A stretch of DNA of 64,000 nucleotides, taken from the NCBI RefSeq assembly GCF_045038035.1, contig NZ_CP173427.1, positions 2,728,001 to 2,792,000 of the forward strand, given 5' to 3'. The stretch is from Paenibacillus_F chitinolyticus_A (GTDB taxonomy: Bacteria > Bacillota > Bacilli > Paenibacillales > NBRC-103111). Positions 43,078-51,918 of the stretch are shown here, piece after piece. Made by a program: the position numbers and the translations under genes. Position 1 is the stretch's first letter, and each line of letters starts with the position of its first letter. The notes under the pieces are model-generated. The model was not told where the DNA came from and ran no database searches. It saw nothing but the letters and a program-made list of their open reading frames with translations.

Positions 43078-43207
43078 TTGTGATATGCTTTGATCCGGCT
43101 TATAATATGGAAGATATGCCCATGCATTTCCTGTTTCTACTAAGGCTTGCTGCTAGACTTTTAAGGGAGGTGATATCGTTTAAAACAACGAAATGTAAGC
43201 GCTTTTG
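43078..43207 (+). promoter_or_regulatory. LPMO promoter with cre-like element in the leader
   Basis: TTGTGA at 43078-43083, 17-bp spacer, TATAAT at 43101-43106. In the leader, TGTAAGCGCTTTTG at 43194-43207 matches the CcpA site consensus (TGWAANCGNTNWCA) except for the last two bases. This suggests carbon catabolite repression of the secreted enzyme. Confidence 0.65.
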
Positions 43208-43238
43208 ACGCTCAAAACCCAAATCTGAGGAGGAATGA

Positions 43239-44267
43239 ATGATGAATTTGGCTTTACCGAACCACGCATTGCTGCACAAACTGGTTGCCGCATGCGGAAT
43301 GCTGCTGATGTTCGCTTTACTGATGGTTTTGTTTCCCGAAACCGGCTCGGCTCACGGGTATTTGGATGTTCCCGCCAGCCGTGCGCTTTTATGCAAAAAC
43401 AACGTGAATACGGATTGTGGAGGAGCCTCTTACGAGCCCCAAAGCGCCGAAGCGGGCAAAGGCTTTCCTAACGGAGGACCCGGCGACGGTCACATCGCGA
43501 GCGCCGGCAACACCTTCCCCAAACTGGACGAGCAAACCTCGACACGTTGGAGCAAAGTTCCTATGAAGGCGGGCCCGCAGGCTTTCAAATGGCAGCTGAA
43601 CGCCGCCCACGCTACAACGACCTTTAAATATTTCATCACCAAGCCGGGCTGGAATCCGAACGCCCCTCTGACGAGAGCTTCCTTTGACTTGACGCCTTTC
43701 TGCCAAGTGGATCTGAACGGTGCAAGCCCTAGCAACTATTACACCACGAATTGTAACGTTCCCGAGAGAACCGGTTATCATGTCATCCTGGCTATCTGGG
43801 AAGTCTCCGGTGCGCCTACCGCTTACGTCAATGTAGCGGATGTAGATTTCGGCGGAGGCAGCGCACTCCCCGCTCCGGCGAATTTGGCTTCCACAGCCGT
43901 AACGGACAACAGCGTTTCCTTGAGCTGGGCATCGGTAGCGGGAGCGGCTAGTTATCAAGTATACCGCGATAACGTTGCGGTAGGCACGACAACTTCGACC
44001 TCCTACACGAACACGGGCTTGTCGAGCGGCACTTCCTACAGCTTTACCGTGACCGCTATCGACTCCTCGGGCAAAGCATCTCCATCCTCTTCCGTAGTGA
44101 CGGTCAAAACGACGGGCGGCAGCACAACGACGTATCCGGCCTGGAGTGCGACTACGGTTTATGTAGGCGGAAACAAGGTATCCTACAACGGTGTCAACTA
44201 TGAGGCCAAATGGTGGACACAAGGCGAAACACCGACCGGCACCAACGTATGGAAGGTCATTCCTTAA
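43239..44267 (+). CDS. Secreted lytic polysaccharide monooxygenase, AA10, with FnIII and CBM5/12
   Basis: A 342-residue three-domain exoenzyme. A signal peptide ends in GSA, so the mature protein starts with His39 (HGYLDVPASRALLC), the first ligand of the copper histidine brace; His124 in NAAHATTTF is the second. The AA10 domain spans about 39-205, a fibronectin III domain about 213-295, and a C-terminal chitin-type CBM5/12 about 300-342 (YPAWSATTVYVGGNKV ... EAKWWTQG). Such enzymes oxidatively cleave chitin or cellulose outside the cell; the CBM favours chitin. AGGAGGA precedes ATGATG. The nearby nagA fits use of GlcNAc. A terminator follows. Confidence 0.93.
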   Translation: MMNLALPNHALLHKLVAACGMLLMFALLMVLFPETGSAHGYLDVPASRALLCKNNVNTDCGGASYEPQSAEAGKGFPNGGPGDGHIASAGNTFPKLDEQTSTRWSKVPMKAGPQAFKWQLNAAHATTTFKYFITKPGWNPNAPLTRASFDLTPFCQVDLNGASPSNYYTTNCNVPERTGYHVILAIWEVSGAPTAYVNVADVDFGGGSALPAPANLASTAVTDNSVSLSWASVAGAASYQVYRDNVAVGTTTSTSYTNTGLSSGTSYSFTVTAIDSSGKASPSSSVVTVKTTGGSTTTYPAWSATTVYVGGNKVSYNGVNYEAKWWTQGETPTGTNVWKVIP

Positions 44268-44280
44268 CGTTTGCGCAGCA

Positions 44281-44314
44281 AGCCCTGGAGACTGAAATCT
44301 CCAGGGCTTTTTTT
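44281..44314 (+). terminator. Terminator after LPMO gene
   Basis: A perfect 11-bp stem (44281-44291 with 44298-44308), six-base loop and a T-run of seven, 13 bases after the stop. Confidence 0.9.
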
Positions 44315-44383
44315 GCATGGATATGGAATTCTAAGCGAAGCGCTTGCCGGCTGCCATGAAAATATCCTGAAATCGCGTGAGGA

Positions 44384-44560
44384 ATGGATAAACTGCTTGG
44401 TTTCAGCTTCACACGCTTAGTAGAGCAGCGGCGCGTCTTATTTCAGGTTTTTAATGATATCGCCGGCTCCATCAAAGAAAAGATCGGGCAATCAGGAAGC
44501 GACGGACAAAACGTTTTCTTGGTTTATCGAAGCATAGGGGTTCGCACGCAAGAGATTTAA
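44384..44560 (+). CDS. Possible small ORF or gene fragment (58 aa)
   Basis: A 58-codon frame starting MDKLLGFSFTRLVEQRR and containing VFNDIAGSIKEKIGQSG has protein-like composition. The GTGAGG ahead of the ATG is too close for a good ribosome site. It may be a remnant; family unknown. The rest of the 340-base interval up to the DUF2306 gene holds nothing else I can support. Confidence 0.25.
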   Translation: MDKLLGFSFTRLVEQRRVLFQVFNDIAGSIKEKIGQSGSDGQNVFLVYRSIGVRTQEI

Positions 44561-44609
44561 GTTTATTAAGCGCGTTCGGCATAATGTTGGAGGCGGGCGG
44601 GACCTCTTT

Positions 44610-45257
44610 TTACCGAATTATCGTAAATTCTCGGGGTTGACCGTACATTCTGATGATGAACTCGGGAACGGCCAGCAGCAGCACAACGGAGCCGTAAACG
44701 CCAATCGTATAACTGGCCGCGTAAGCGAAACCGAATCCTTGATAAAAAAGAGTAGCAATGAGATGAATGAGCAGGTTCGTAAAACAAAAGGCGTAACTTC
44801 GGATCATCCAGTTTCGGTGCCGGGCGATCCTTTTCTTTTTGATTTGAACGAGCGCCATAATGGTCATGAACGGCCATATCAAATTTAGCGCATTAAACCC
44901 CATACTGGTTATTTTTCCACCGGTGGCGTAAGGTGCCATGTACCCGGAAGTCAGCACGACAAGAAGGACGGACACCAAATAAACGTAGCCGTTTAGGCGA
45001 TGGAATTTGCGGTTTTTTTCCAGGAGCCGATTAGAAAAGTTAAGCAGTCCCGCCGCCATGGCGATGCAGGCAAATGCAACATGAACATGCATAACGTTTA
45101 ACCAGACGGGTAGATTAAGCTCGCGCTTCAATCCGGTTTTATGGCTTAAAAACCCTTGAGCTCCGGGCTCTATCAAATAATTGTTTGCTAGGGCATACAG
45201 GATAAATGCCACACTGACACAGGCCAATAGGATATATAATGTTTTTCGTATTTTCAT
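44610..45257 (-). CDS. DUF2306 membrane protein
   Basis: A 215-residue protein with about seven hydrophobic segments and the DUF2306 elements NVMHVHVAFACIAMAAGLL (His residues), FHRLNGYVYLVSV and RHRNWMIRSYAF. The conserved His residues in membrane helices hint at heme or metal binding, as in related YoaK/DUF2306 proteins, but no function is established. Ribosome site ahead of the ATG is weak. It is followed by no clear terminator. Confidence 0.8.
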   Translation of the reverse strand: MKIRKTLYILLACVSVAFILYALANNYLIEPGAQGFLSHKTGLKRELNLPVWLNVMHVHVAFACIAMAAGLLNFSNRLLEKNRKFHRLNGYVYLVSVLLVVLTSGYMAPYATGGKITSMGFNALNLIWPFMTIMALVQIKKKRIARHRNWMIRSYAFCFTNLLIHLIATLFYQGFGFAYAASYTIGVYGSVVLLLAVPEFIIRMYGQPREFTIIR

Positions 45258-45310
45258 CTGCTTTGCAACCCCCGCTGCACTATTTATTTGCTCTCATCCA
45301 TCATTCCGGA

Positions 45311-46345
45311 TCAGGAAATCCGTCTGCCTGTTAATTTGCTTCCCGGTAACATCCCGGCCTTGGCGGTTCCGGTCATATCATCCCCGTGGGCGGAAACTTC
45401 GAATTTCAGATTTAGGCGCATCGGTTTCGTGATCCGCAGCAACCAGGTAAGCCTGTTGCCTTCCAGTGCGGGGTTCAAAAATTCGACCGTTTCATTGCCC
45501 TGAGTCGCCTTCCCTTGGATCATTCCGTTCCGTACGGTTATGGAGAGCTTAACCTGCATTTTTCCGACAGGCGTAGCGATTGTCGTATCCCAATTCCCGT
45601 CGAAAACAGATGCCTGCGGGCTTGTGTTAACCGGAATGGCGTAAGCTATTGGCTCTTTGTCCGCTTCGGTGTTCGGTTCGTGTCCCGCCGCCGCTTTACG
45701 ATTGTCAGGCGCCATACCTGCTTCTCTCCAAACCGTCCCCCTCCGTTCAAACTCGAACAACTGCTCTACCGCGTGACTGATACGAGGTCCGAGCTCACGT
45801 TCCACCAAGTAAAGAGCAACATCGAGTCCGGAGGTTACGCCGCCGCCGGTAACCAAGTTGCCTGCATCAACGACACGTGCCGGGACGGGAATGGCCCCTG
45901 TTGCTCCGAGTAAATCCATACCCAGATGATTCGTTACCGCCGGTCTGCCTTCCAAGAGTCCTCCCATGGCCAGCAGGAGAGAACCGCCGCATACCGTAGC
46001 GACGATGATGTCCGGCTGCAAGAGTGCCCGCCCGATCATACCGGGCAGCTCTGTATTCAAGGCTCGGCCCAGAATAGCCGGAATCGAGTCGGGGCCGTCT
46101 CCGTCGACGTCGCCGGAAGCGCCGGGAACGAGAATGATTCCCGCTTGACCCGGGTTCAGTCTGCCGCTCGCTTCAATTTTCAACCCGTTGATGCCGCTGG
46201 GCACTGATCGGGGCCCTTCAGCAGTGACCAATTTTACGCTTAACGCATGTTCGGCATGCATGGCAGCCGCACAAAAAACTTCATAAGGCGCGATAACATC
46301 CAGAAGGTCGAAGCCATCAAATAAGACAATTTGAACGTTTAACAT
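45311..46345 (-). CDS. DJ-1/PfpI family protein fused to C-terminal lipocalin-like domain
   Basis: A 344-residue two-domain protein. The N-terminal domain (about 1-200) is DJ-1/PfpI: VLFDGFDLLDV at the start (conserved Glu/Asp), VPGASGD and the nucleophile Cys in IVATVCGGSLLLA. It resembles isonitrile-hydratase-type (InhA) enzymes. After a linker (about 200-245, polar) comes a C-terminal beta-rich segment (DGNWDTTIATPVGKMQVKL ... LTGRR) like those appended to several secreted or cofactor-binding proteins. No signal peptide is seen. AGGAGGATG precedes the ATG. It diverges from the response regulator gene. Confidence 0.84.
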   Translation of the reverse strand: MLNVQIVLFDGFDLLDVIAPYEVFCAAAMHAEHALSVKLVTAEGPRSVPSGINGLKIEASGRLNPGQAGIILVPGASGDVDGDGPDSIPAILGRALNTELPGMIGRALLQPDIIVATVCGGSLLLAMGGLLEGRPAVTNHLGMDLLGATGAIPVPARVVDAGNLVTGGGVTSGLDVALYLVERELGPRISHAVEQLFEFERRGTVWREAGMAPDNRKAAAGHEPNTEADKEPIAYAIPVNTSPQASVFDGNWDTTIATPVGKMQVKLSITVRNGMIQGKATQGNETVEFLNPALEGNRLTWLLRITKPMRLNLKFEVSAHGDDMTGTAKAGMLPGSKLTGRRIS

Positions 46346-46513
46346 AAATAAACATCCTCCTAAGCTGTGTTCTCAACAGAATCCTAACAAATGAATCTCT
46401 CAAAGGAAGCGGCAAAAAAATCACAAAACAATAAACAATTCATCACAAAACATAGGGGGTCATCTGTTCTCGCACAAAAAATGATAAACTGGGTGGTGAA
46501 GGTGGGATATTTC

Positions 46514-47224
46514 ATGCATGAATCAAATACGATACTCGTCGTAGACGATGATCAAAGTATCGCTGAACTATTGAGGGATTTTTTGGAAAACGAAAATTTT
46601 CACGTTCTTACCGCTTGCGATACCGCTGAAGCTTGGGCTTTGTTCGAGCAGAGCGCCATCGACGGGATTGTTCTTGACATCATGATGCCCGGCCAAAGCG
46701 GGTTTGAGCTGTGCCGTCGGATTCGGAAGGAGAGCGAAGTGCCGATCCTTTTCTTGAGTGCTCGCAGCGATGATGTGGACAAGATTCGAGGACTGACTCT
46801 AGGCGGCGATGACTATATCGTCAAAACGGCTTCACCCGGAGAGATTGTCGCCAGGGTAAAAGCCGTGCTGCGGCGTACCGCATCAAGTCGGCAGCCGGAA
46901 CGAAAAATTTTAGATTACGGCCGCATCAAAATGAATTTGTCCACCAGAGAAGTGGTTGTGGAAGGGAAGAACGTTGTGCTCACACCGAGGGAATACGAGC
47001 TGCTGCAGCTGTTTTTTGAGCACCCTAGACATGTTTTTACTTATGAACAATTACTTGCAAAATTTTGGGATGGTGTGGGCGATAAGCATACGATTCGGGT
47101 CCATCTCAGCCGTCTCCGCGAGAAAATCGAATCCGATCCTAACCATCCGCTGTACCTGATAAATGTGTGGGGAGTAGGGTATCGCTTCGAGGGAGGACAA
47201 AATGAAGACGCTTCGCATTCGTAA
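46514..47224 (+). CDS. Response regulator, OmpR/PhoB family
   Basis: A 236-residue regulator: receiver domain (about 5-115; acidic DDDQS, phospho-Asp in LDIMMPG, Lys in DYIVK) and a winged-helix output (about 140-230; TIRVHLSRLREKI, GVGYRF). After the Lys the conserved Pro is replaced (KTASP instead of KPF). ATG at 46514 follows AAGGTGGG; upstream starts are possible but lack support. The sensor kinase gene overlaps it by 23 bases. Confidence 0.9.
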   Translation: MHESNTILVVDDDQSIAELLRDFLENENFHVLTACDTAEAWALFEQSAIDGIVLDIMMPGQSGFELCRRIRKESEVPILFLSARSDDVDKIRGLTLGGDDYIVKTASPGEIVARVKAVLRRTASSRQPERKILDYGRIKMNLSTREVVVEGKNVVLTPREYELLQLFFEHPRHVFTYEQLLAKFWDGVGDKHTIRVHLSRLREKIESDPNHPLYLINVWGVGYRFEGGQNEDASHS

Positions 47225-48533
47225 GTTTACTATCCTTTGCTTTTTGTTCATCCTGTTGTTGCCATGGATCTTCTTTTTGACAGCTCACTTTATGGAAACT
47301 AACACGTTTAGCTTCGCAAAAAGTCAGTCGCAAAATGAGACACTGCAAAAACAATTGAACGAGACGATGCATCTGATCGAAGCGGGCAAGGACAAATGGT
47401 CGGATACCGATTGGCAAAACCAATTACATCGAGAGCTGCTGAAAGCGAAGATGGATGTGTCTATTCAATCCGCGTCCGGTCAGGAAGTTTATCGGTCTAA
47501 CCCGGAACGCCGCGGCGCTTTGTCGTCTGCCGAACGATTTTCTGTCCTAGAAGACGGTCAATTGCTGGGAAGAATCACTTTTTATCTGCCCAAATCCAAT
47601 ACCGTTCAAATGATTGCAGCTCTTGCCGGGCTCCTTCTGGCTTTCTTTATTGTCGGGATGGAAATGAGGCGATTCCTCCTTAAACCCCTCGAGAGACTGA
47701 GTGTTGCAGCAAGACAAATTGCAGCAGGGGATTGGGAAGCGCAGCTACCCTTGTCCAGGATTTCTGAAATCGCCGAAGTACGCGACAGCTTTCAAAATAT
47801 GGTGATGGGACTTCAAAAATCATATCGGAAACAGGTAGAATTGGAAGAAGAGCGCCGATTCGTAATTTCTGCCGTCGCGCACGATTTACGGACTCCGTTG
47901 TTCGCCTTACGAGGTTATTTGGATGGGTTGGAGCAAGGGATTGCTCAATCACCGGAAAAAATAACTAAGTATATAAGAGTTTGCAAAGAGAAATCGGCAC
48001 AATTGGATCGTCTGGTAGAGGACCTTTTCACCTTTACCAAGATGGAGTATTTGGAGACGAAACTTGACAATAAAACGGTTGATTTTAGACTCATACTCCG
48101 GAAATCGCTTGACAGTCTGAGACCGTCGGCAAGGCAAAAACACATCTCGATCTCCGACTATTCTGCGGACGGCTGCATCCTTAACGGAGACACCCACTTA
48201 TTGGAACGCGCCATGAGCAATCTTTTGGATAATGCCGTGAGACATACACCCTGCGATGGTGAAATTGTCGTCCATTGTTACCCGGACGGGAATAAAATAA
48301 AATTTACGATACGCGATTCGGGGCCGGGCTTCTCTCCTGAAGAATTAGAGCGCGTTTTTGAACCGTTATATCGTGGCGAAAGTTCCAGAAATCGTTCGAC
48401 CGGGGGCAGCGGGCTGGGGTTAACCATTTCACAAAGAATTGTCAGGCGGCACGGCGGCGACCTTGCCGTCAATAACCATCCTGAGGGGGGAGCCCTGCTG
48501 GAAGGCTGGATTCCTGCTTCAGGTCCGGATTAA
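47202..48533 (+). CDS. Sensor histidine kinase
   Basis: A 443-residue membrane kinase: two transmembrane segments (about 8-28 and 140-160) with a 110-residue extracellular sensor, a HAMP region, H-box VAHDLRTPLFALRG (His), N-box NLLDNAVRHT, G-boxes DSGPGFS and GGSGLGLT. It pairs with the overlapping response regulator. No transporter or resistance gene is adjacent, so its stimulus is unknown. GGAGGACAAA lies ahead of the ATG. Confidence 0.92.
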   Translation: MKTLRIRKFTILCFLFILLLPWIFFLTAHFMETNTFSFAKSQSQNETLQKQLNETMHLIEAGKDKWSDTDWQNQLHRELLKAKMDVSIQSASGQEVYRSNPERRGALSSAERFSVLEDGQLLGRITFYLPKSNTVQMIAALAGLLLAFFIVGMEMRRFLLKPLERLSVAARQIAAGDWEAQLPLSRISEIAEVRDSFQNMVMGLQKSYRKQVELEEERRFVISAVAHDLRTPLFALRGYLDGLEQGIAQSPEKITKYIRVCKEKSAQLDRLVEDLFTFTKMEYLETKLDNKTVDFRLILRKSLDSLRPSARQKHISISDYSADGCILNGDTHLLERAMSNLLDNAVRHTPCDGEIVVHCYPDGNKIKFTIRDSGPGFSPEELERVFEPLYRGESSRNRSTGGSGLGLTISQRIVRRHGGDLAVNNHPEGGALLEGWIPASGPD

Positions 48534-48561
48534 ACATGGAGCCGGAAAGTCGTAGAATATG

Positions 48562-48602
48562 ACGGCAATCCCTTACTTCACCGGGAGGAACGGGATTGCC
48601 GT
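48562..48602. terminator. Hairpin between convergent kinase and nagA genes
   Basis: A perfect 11-bp stem (48562-48572 with 48592-48602) with a 19-base loop. No T-run follows on either strand, so termination is plausible but not proven. Confidence 0.45.
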
Positions 48603-48639
48603 TACAGGAGGGCGTCAGCTGAGTTTAAATGTCGGTTAA

Positions 48640-49785
48640 TTAGACGATAGAGCCTTTAATCATTGTCCATTGGACTTGAAATTGTTCGTCTAACAAGACA
48701 AGGTCGGCATCAAAACCCGCGGAAATCTTGCCTTTAGCAGCAAGTCCTAATAGCCGTGCAGGTGTACTTGAGGCCATTTTAACCGCATCCGTTAAAGAAA
48801 TTCCGGTATCTACGGTTAGACGAAGTGCCTCATTCATCGTAACCGTACTGGAAGCTAAAGTCCCGTCCTCAAGGCGCGCTACACCTTCGGAAACCGTAAC
48901 GGGATGGCCGCCGAACATATATTTCCCGTCACCGAGCCCCATGGCTTGCAAAGCATCTGTGATAAGTACCATGCCATCCGGTCCTTTAAGACGATGCATC
49001 ATTCGAACGATCGCCGGATGCAAATGAATGCCGTCTACAATCGCTTGGAGGCTTACATGCTCTTTTTCAAAAGCGGCTACAACCAGGCCGGGATCCCGAT
49101 GATGAATCGGACGCATGCCGTTGAAACAATGCGTAACATGGCTGGCTCCTGCTTCAAAGGCCTGCTTGGCCTCCTCGTATGTGGCATCCGAGTGCGCGAC
49201 GGCGATAATTACGTCCCTTTCCTTCAGAAATGAGATGAGTTCCATCCCGCCGGGTAATTCGGGAGCTATTGTAACCATCTTGATCAGCCCGTCCGCTTCG
49301 TCAAAAATTTCTTTCATTTCAGCAAGATCCGGATGTCGTAAAAACCGTTCATTCTGCATCCCTTTACGTTTCGGATTCAGATAAGGACCTTCTAGATGAA
49401 GTCCGGCGATTTTGGCCCCGGCTTCATGCCCTGCGACACGCTTCGCACTGCGAATCATGGCTATTAAGTCTTCCATCGTTGAGCTGACGGAGGTGACCAG
49501 AAACGAGGTACAGCCCGTTGCCGCACAAGCCCGCGAAACCTCCTGAATACTCGTCTCGCTTCCATCCATCATATCGAAGCCGTTGGCGCCGTGAATATGG
49601 ACATCGATCATGCCCGGGATTAATAAGCAGCCTTGACCGTCCATAAATTCATAGTCGCCCTCCGGAAGAGCAGATAGGGTATTTTCTATCCGTTCAATAA
49701 TTCCGTCTCGTATCCAAAGTGTGGCAGACATAACGGAGTTATCTTCTTGAACCACGTTTACATTGTGTAAAATTTTAAGACTCAT
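48640..49785 (-). CDS. nagA: N-acetylglucosamine-6-phosphate deacetylase
   Basis: A 381-residue amidohydrolase-fold enzyme that converts GlcNAc-6-P to GlcN-6-P. Key elements are PGMIDVHIHGANGFD (metal His), GLHLEGPYLNPKRKGMQ, AVAHSDATYEEA, THCFNGMRPIHHRDPG and the catalytic Asp in LITDALQA. ATG at 49785 follows AAGGAGG; the longer frame would begin within the DeoR gene. It overlaps the DeoR regulator by 11 bases, so the two form an operon with the regulator first. No nagB is present in the window. The LPMO 5 kb away could supply chitin oligomers. Confidence 0.92.
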   Translation of the reverse strand: MSLKILHNVNVVQEDNSVMSATLWIRDGIIERIENTLSALPEGDYEFMDGQGCLLIPGMIDVHIHGANGFDMMDGSETSIQEVSRACAATGCTSFLVTSVSSTMEDLIAMIRSAKRVAGHEAGAKIAGLHLEGPYLNPKRKGMQNERFLRHPDLAEMKEIFDEADGLIKMVTIAPELPGGMELISFLKERDVIIAVAHSDATYEEAKQAFEAGASHVTHCFNGMRPIHHRDPGLVVAAFEKEHVSLQAIVDGIHLHPAIVRMMHRLKGPDGMVLITDALQAMGLGDGKYMFGGHPVTVSEGVARLEDGTLASSTVTMNEALRLTVDTGISLTDAVKMASSTPARLLGLAAKGKISAGFDADLVLLDEQFQVQWTMIKGSIV

Positions 49786-50569
49786 CTTTATTTTCCTCCT
49801 TGTAGTTGTCTTTCTCCTCACATTGTATAAGCGTTATATTTTTATTATGAAGTACTTCTCTAATAGCGAAGGGCACTTCTTGATCGGTAATCAAAATATC
49901 TACAAAATCAAAATCCATCCGATAAACCGACTTGCTTGTAAACTTCGTAGAATCTGCCACAACAATGACCTGATCCGATCTGCGGGCCATCTCTTTTTTA
50001 ACCGAGACATCCTCTTCGTACGGAAAATAAAGCCCATCCGCTCGTATAGCCGTTGCTCCGATAAATGCCTTATCGGCTCTTAATTCCCTTAGCTTCTCGA
50101 TGACGGAAGGTCCGTATAACAACCGGTTTTTGGCATGTAAATAGCCGCCGAGCACATAAACCTGCAGATCTTCCCGACCGGATAGAATCCCGACAATGTC
50201 TATGGAGTGCGTGACCGCCGTAATATGTTTAGCTGAAATTTGCTCGGCTGCGGACTGTACCGTAGTGGATACGTCGAGAATGACGGTTTCGTGATCTTGA
50301 ACTAGTTTAGCCGCTAACTTCCCGATTTTTCTCTTGCTGTCTGTTTCGTCAATTAAACGTTCCTGGTAGGTAGCTATTTCTTTCTGCAATTGCGGGAGAG
50401 CGACACCTCCGTGTGTACGAATAACGACCCCTTCTTGCACTAATTTAACAATATCTCTTCGGGCCGTATCCCTGGATACATTTAGAAGCGAACAAATATC
50501 CATAACACTCATCGCGTGATGTTTATTAATATAGTCGAGTATTTTCAGTAATCGTTCTTCTTGATACAT
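49775..50569 (-). CDS. DeoR family transcriptional regulator
   Basis: A 264-residue repressor: N-terminal HTH (DICSLLNVSRDTARRDI, residues about 25-42) and a sugar-isomerase-like effector domain (about 75-245; LDVSTTVQSAA, GADKAFIGATAI region). Such proteins sense phosphorylated sugars; here GlcNAc-6-P or GlcN-6-P would be logical, as nagA is downstream in the same operon. ATG at 50569 follows AAGAGGTG by 7 bases; a GTG three codons earlier is an alternative. A set of phased TAAGTA repeats lies just upstream. Confidence 0.9.
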   Translation of the reverse strand: MYQEERLLKILDYINKHHAMSVMDICSLLNVSRDTARRDIVKLVQEGVVIRTHGGVALPQLQKEIATYQERLIDETDSKRKIGKLAAKLVQDHETVILDVSTTVQSAAEQISAKHITAVTHSIDIVGILSGREDLQVYVLGGYLHAKNRLLYGPSVIEKLRELRADKAFIGATAIRADGLYFPYEEDVSVKKEMARRSDQVIVVADSTKFTSKSVYRMDFDFVDILITDQEVPFAIREVLHNKNITLIQCEEKDNYKEENKDES

Positions 50570-50584
50570 CGTTTTCACCTCTTA

Positions 50585-50643
50585 TAAGTAAATTTATCAT
50601 AAAATTTAAGTATTTCAATAAAAATTTTAAGTATGTATAAGTA
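50585..50643 (-). promoter_or_regulatory. Phased TAAGTA repeats upstream of deoR-nagA unit
   Basis: Four copies of TAAGTA (plus-strand reading) start at 50585, 50607, 50628 and 50638, so their spacings are 22, 21 and 10 bases: all near whole helical turns. Two of them extend to AAAATTTAAGTAT/AAAATTTTAAGTAT. DeoR-type repressors commonly bind direct repeats, so this is a probable operator array. Confidence 0.55.
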
Positions 50644-50686
50644 TTATGTGGATTTCCCTAAATCAGCAATATGAAAATTAAAAAAA

Positions 50687-50726
50687 CAAGCCATCCTTCG
50701 CTTTAGCCCAGGATGGCTTGTTTTAT
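50687..50726 (-). terminator. Terminator after LacI gene
   Basis: A perfect 11-bp stem (50687-50697 with 50710-50720); the minus strand continues with seven T residues. Confidence 0.87.
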
Positions 50727-50800
50727 GTGAATAAACGGATCGGCCTTTAAGACAAAGTTTCGCACCGATCTTAGCGAGTTGCGTTGTGCTCGTCTTGAAG

Positions 50801-51814
50801 CTACCGCAAACGGCGGTCGCTTGACTGCCGAAATAAAGGATGAAACGGCAGCAAAATCTTGACGGGCAGAGGATACGGCGTCTGCATTTCCTGAAGGAGC
50901 GTTCTTGCGGCGACACTTCCGATTTCAAAGGTAGGAATATGGATGGTGGAGAGAGGAGGAACCGTGTAACGGGAAGGCTCGTTGTCGTCAAAACCGATAA
51001 TGGCGAAATCTTGCGGAATTTGATAGCCCTTCTCGGAAATGGCGCGCATAGCCGCCATCGCCATAATATCGCTGGCTGCAAAAACCGCTGTAGGCAGGTG
51101 GCCGCGATGCTCGTCGATGTAATTCAGGACGAGACGGTAAGCCTGATCCGGTTCCCACTCGGCGTTAAGCACGTACTGCTGCTTAACCGCCAAACCGGCC
51201 TGCTCCAGTGCCAGCTTATAACCCCGGTAGCGCTTCTCCCTCTGGAATTCTCCGGACAAGCCGGTGCCCCCGATAAACAGGATGTCCTTGTGGCCCTGAT
51301 CCGTTAAATGTTTGACGGCCGTACGAGCCGCTTCTACCCGGTCATAGGAGATGGTAGGAATGTCCGGGGCGGATACGTCGATTCCGACGATATGCTCCAC
51401 GTGCTTGCGGATATCGTCATACAATTGTTTCTCGATGCCTTCGATAATAATTAGGCCTCCGATTTGATCTTTGTGGATGACTTGCTGCAAAATTTCAGGT
51501 TTTTGCAAATCTTCTTGCGTATAAGTGAACGCAATCTGATAGCCGTGAAGAGCTAACTCTTTCTCTATTCCCTCGAAAATAACGGAAAAGTAGGGATGGT
51601 AGCGCCGTCCCTGCATCGTGGAAACGATACAGCCTATTTTCTTCACCGGCTCTTGTGCGGGAAGCTTGACCGTGTAGCCCAGATCATGGGCAGCGTCCCA
51701 AATCTTCCGGCGTGTTTTGCTATGGGAAGCGCGGCTGGTATCGTCGGCCAGAACACGGGAAACCGTAGAGATAGAGACGCCAACCCGGTCCGCTATATCT
51801 TTTAGTGTGGGCAT
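50801..51814 (-). CDS. LacI family transcriptional regulator
   Basis: A 337-residue repressor: LacI HTH (DIADRVGVSISTVSRVL, residues about 5-21) and a periplasmic-binding-like effector domain (about 60-330; ISYDRVEAAR, FIGGTGLSGE, GFDDNEPS). ATG at 51814 follows AGGCAGG; an ATG six codons earlier is possible. It diverges from the sugar ABC operon, which it probably represses. The position is like that of MelR (MsmR) in the B. subtilis melREDCA cluster. Confidence 0.9.
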   Translation of the reverse strand: MPTLKDIADRVGVSISTVSRVLADDTSRASHSKTRRKIWDAAHDLGYTVKLPAQEPVKKIGCIVSTMQGRRYHPYFSVIFEGIEKELALHGYQIAFTYTQEDLQKPEILQQVIHKDQIGGLIIIEGIEKQLYDDIRKHVEHIVGIDVSAPDIPTISYDRVEAARTAVKHLTDQGHKDILFIGGTGLSGEFQREKRYRGYKLALEQAGLAVKQQYVLNAEWEPDQAYRLVLNYIDEHRGHLPTAVFAASDIMAMAAMRAISEKGYQIPQDFAIIGFDDNEPSRYTVPPLSTIHIPTFEIGSVAARTLLQEMQTPYPLPVKILLPFHPLFRQSSDRRLR

Positions 51815-51918
51815 GCTATGACCTGCCTTCATTTCATCTAAGAATGAACGAACAAAAATTCTTACTCTCTATGTTAAGGAAAATAAAAACGCAGGTCAAC
51901 TGAAAAAAAGAAGAATGG

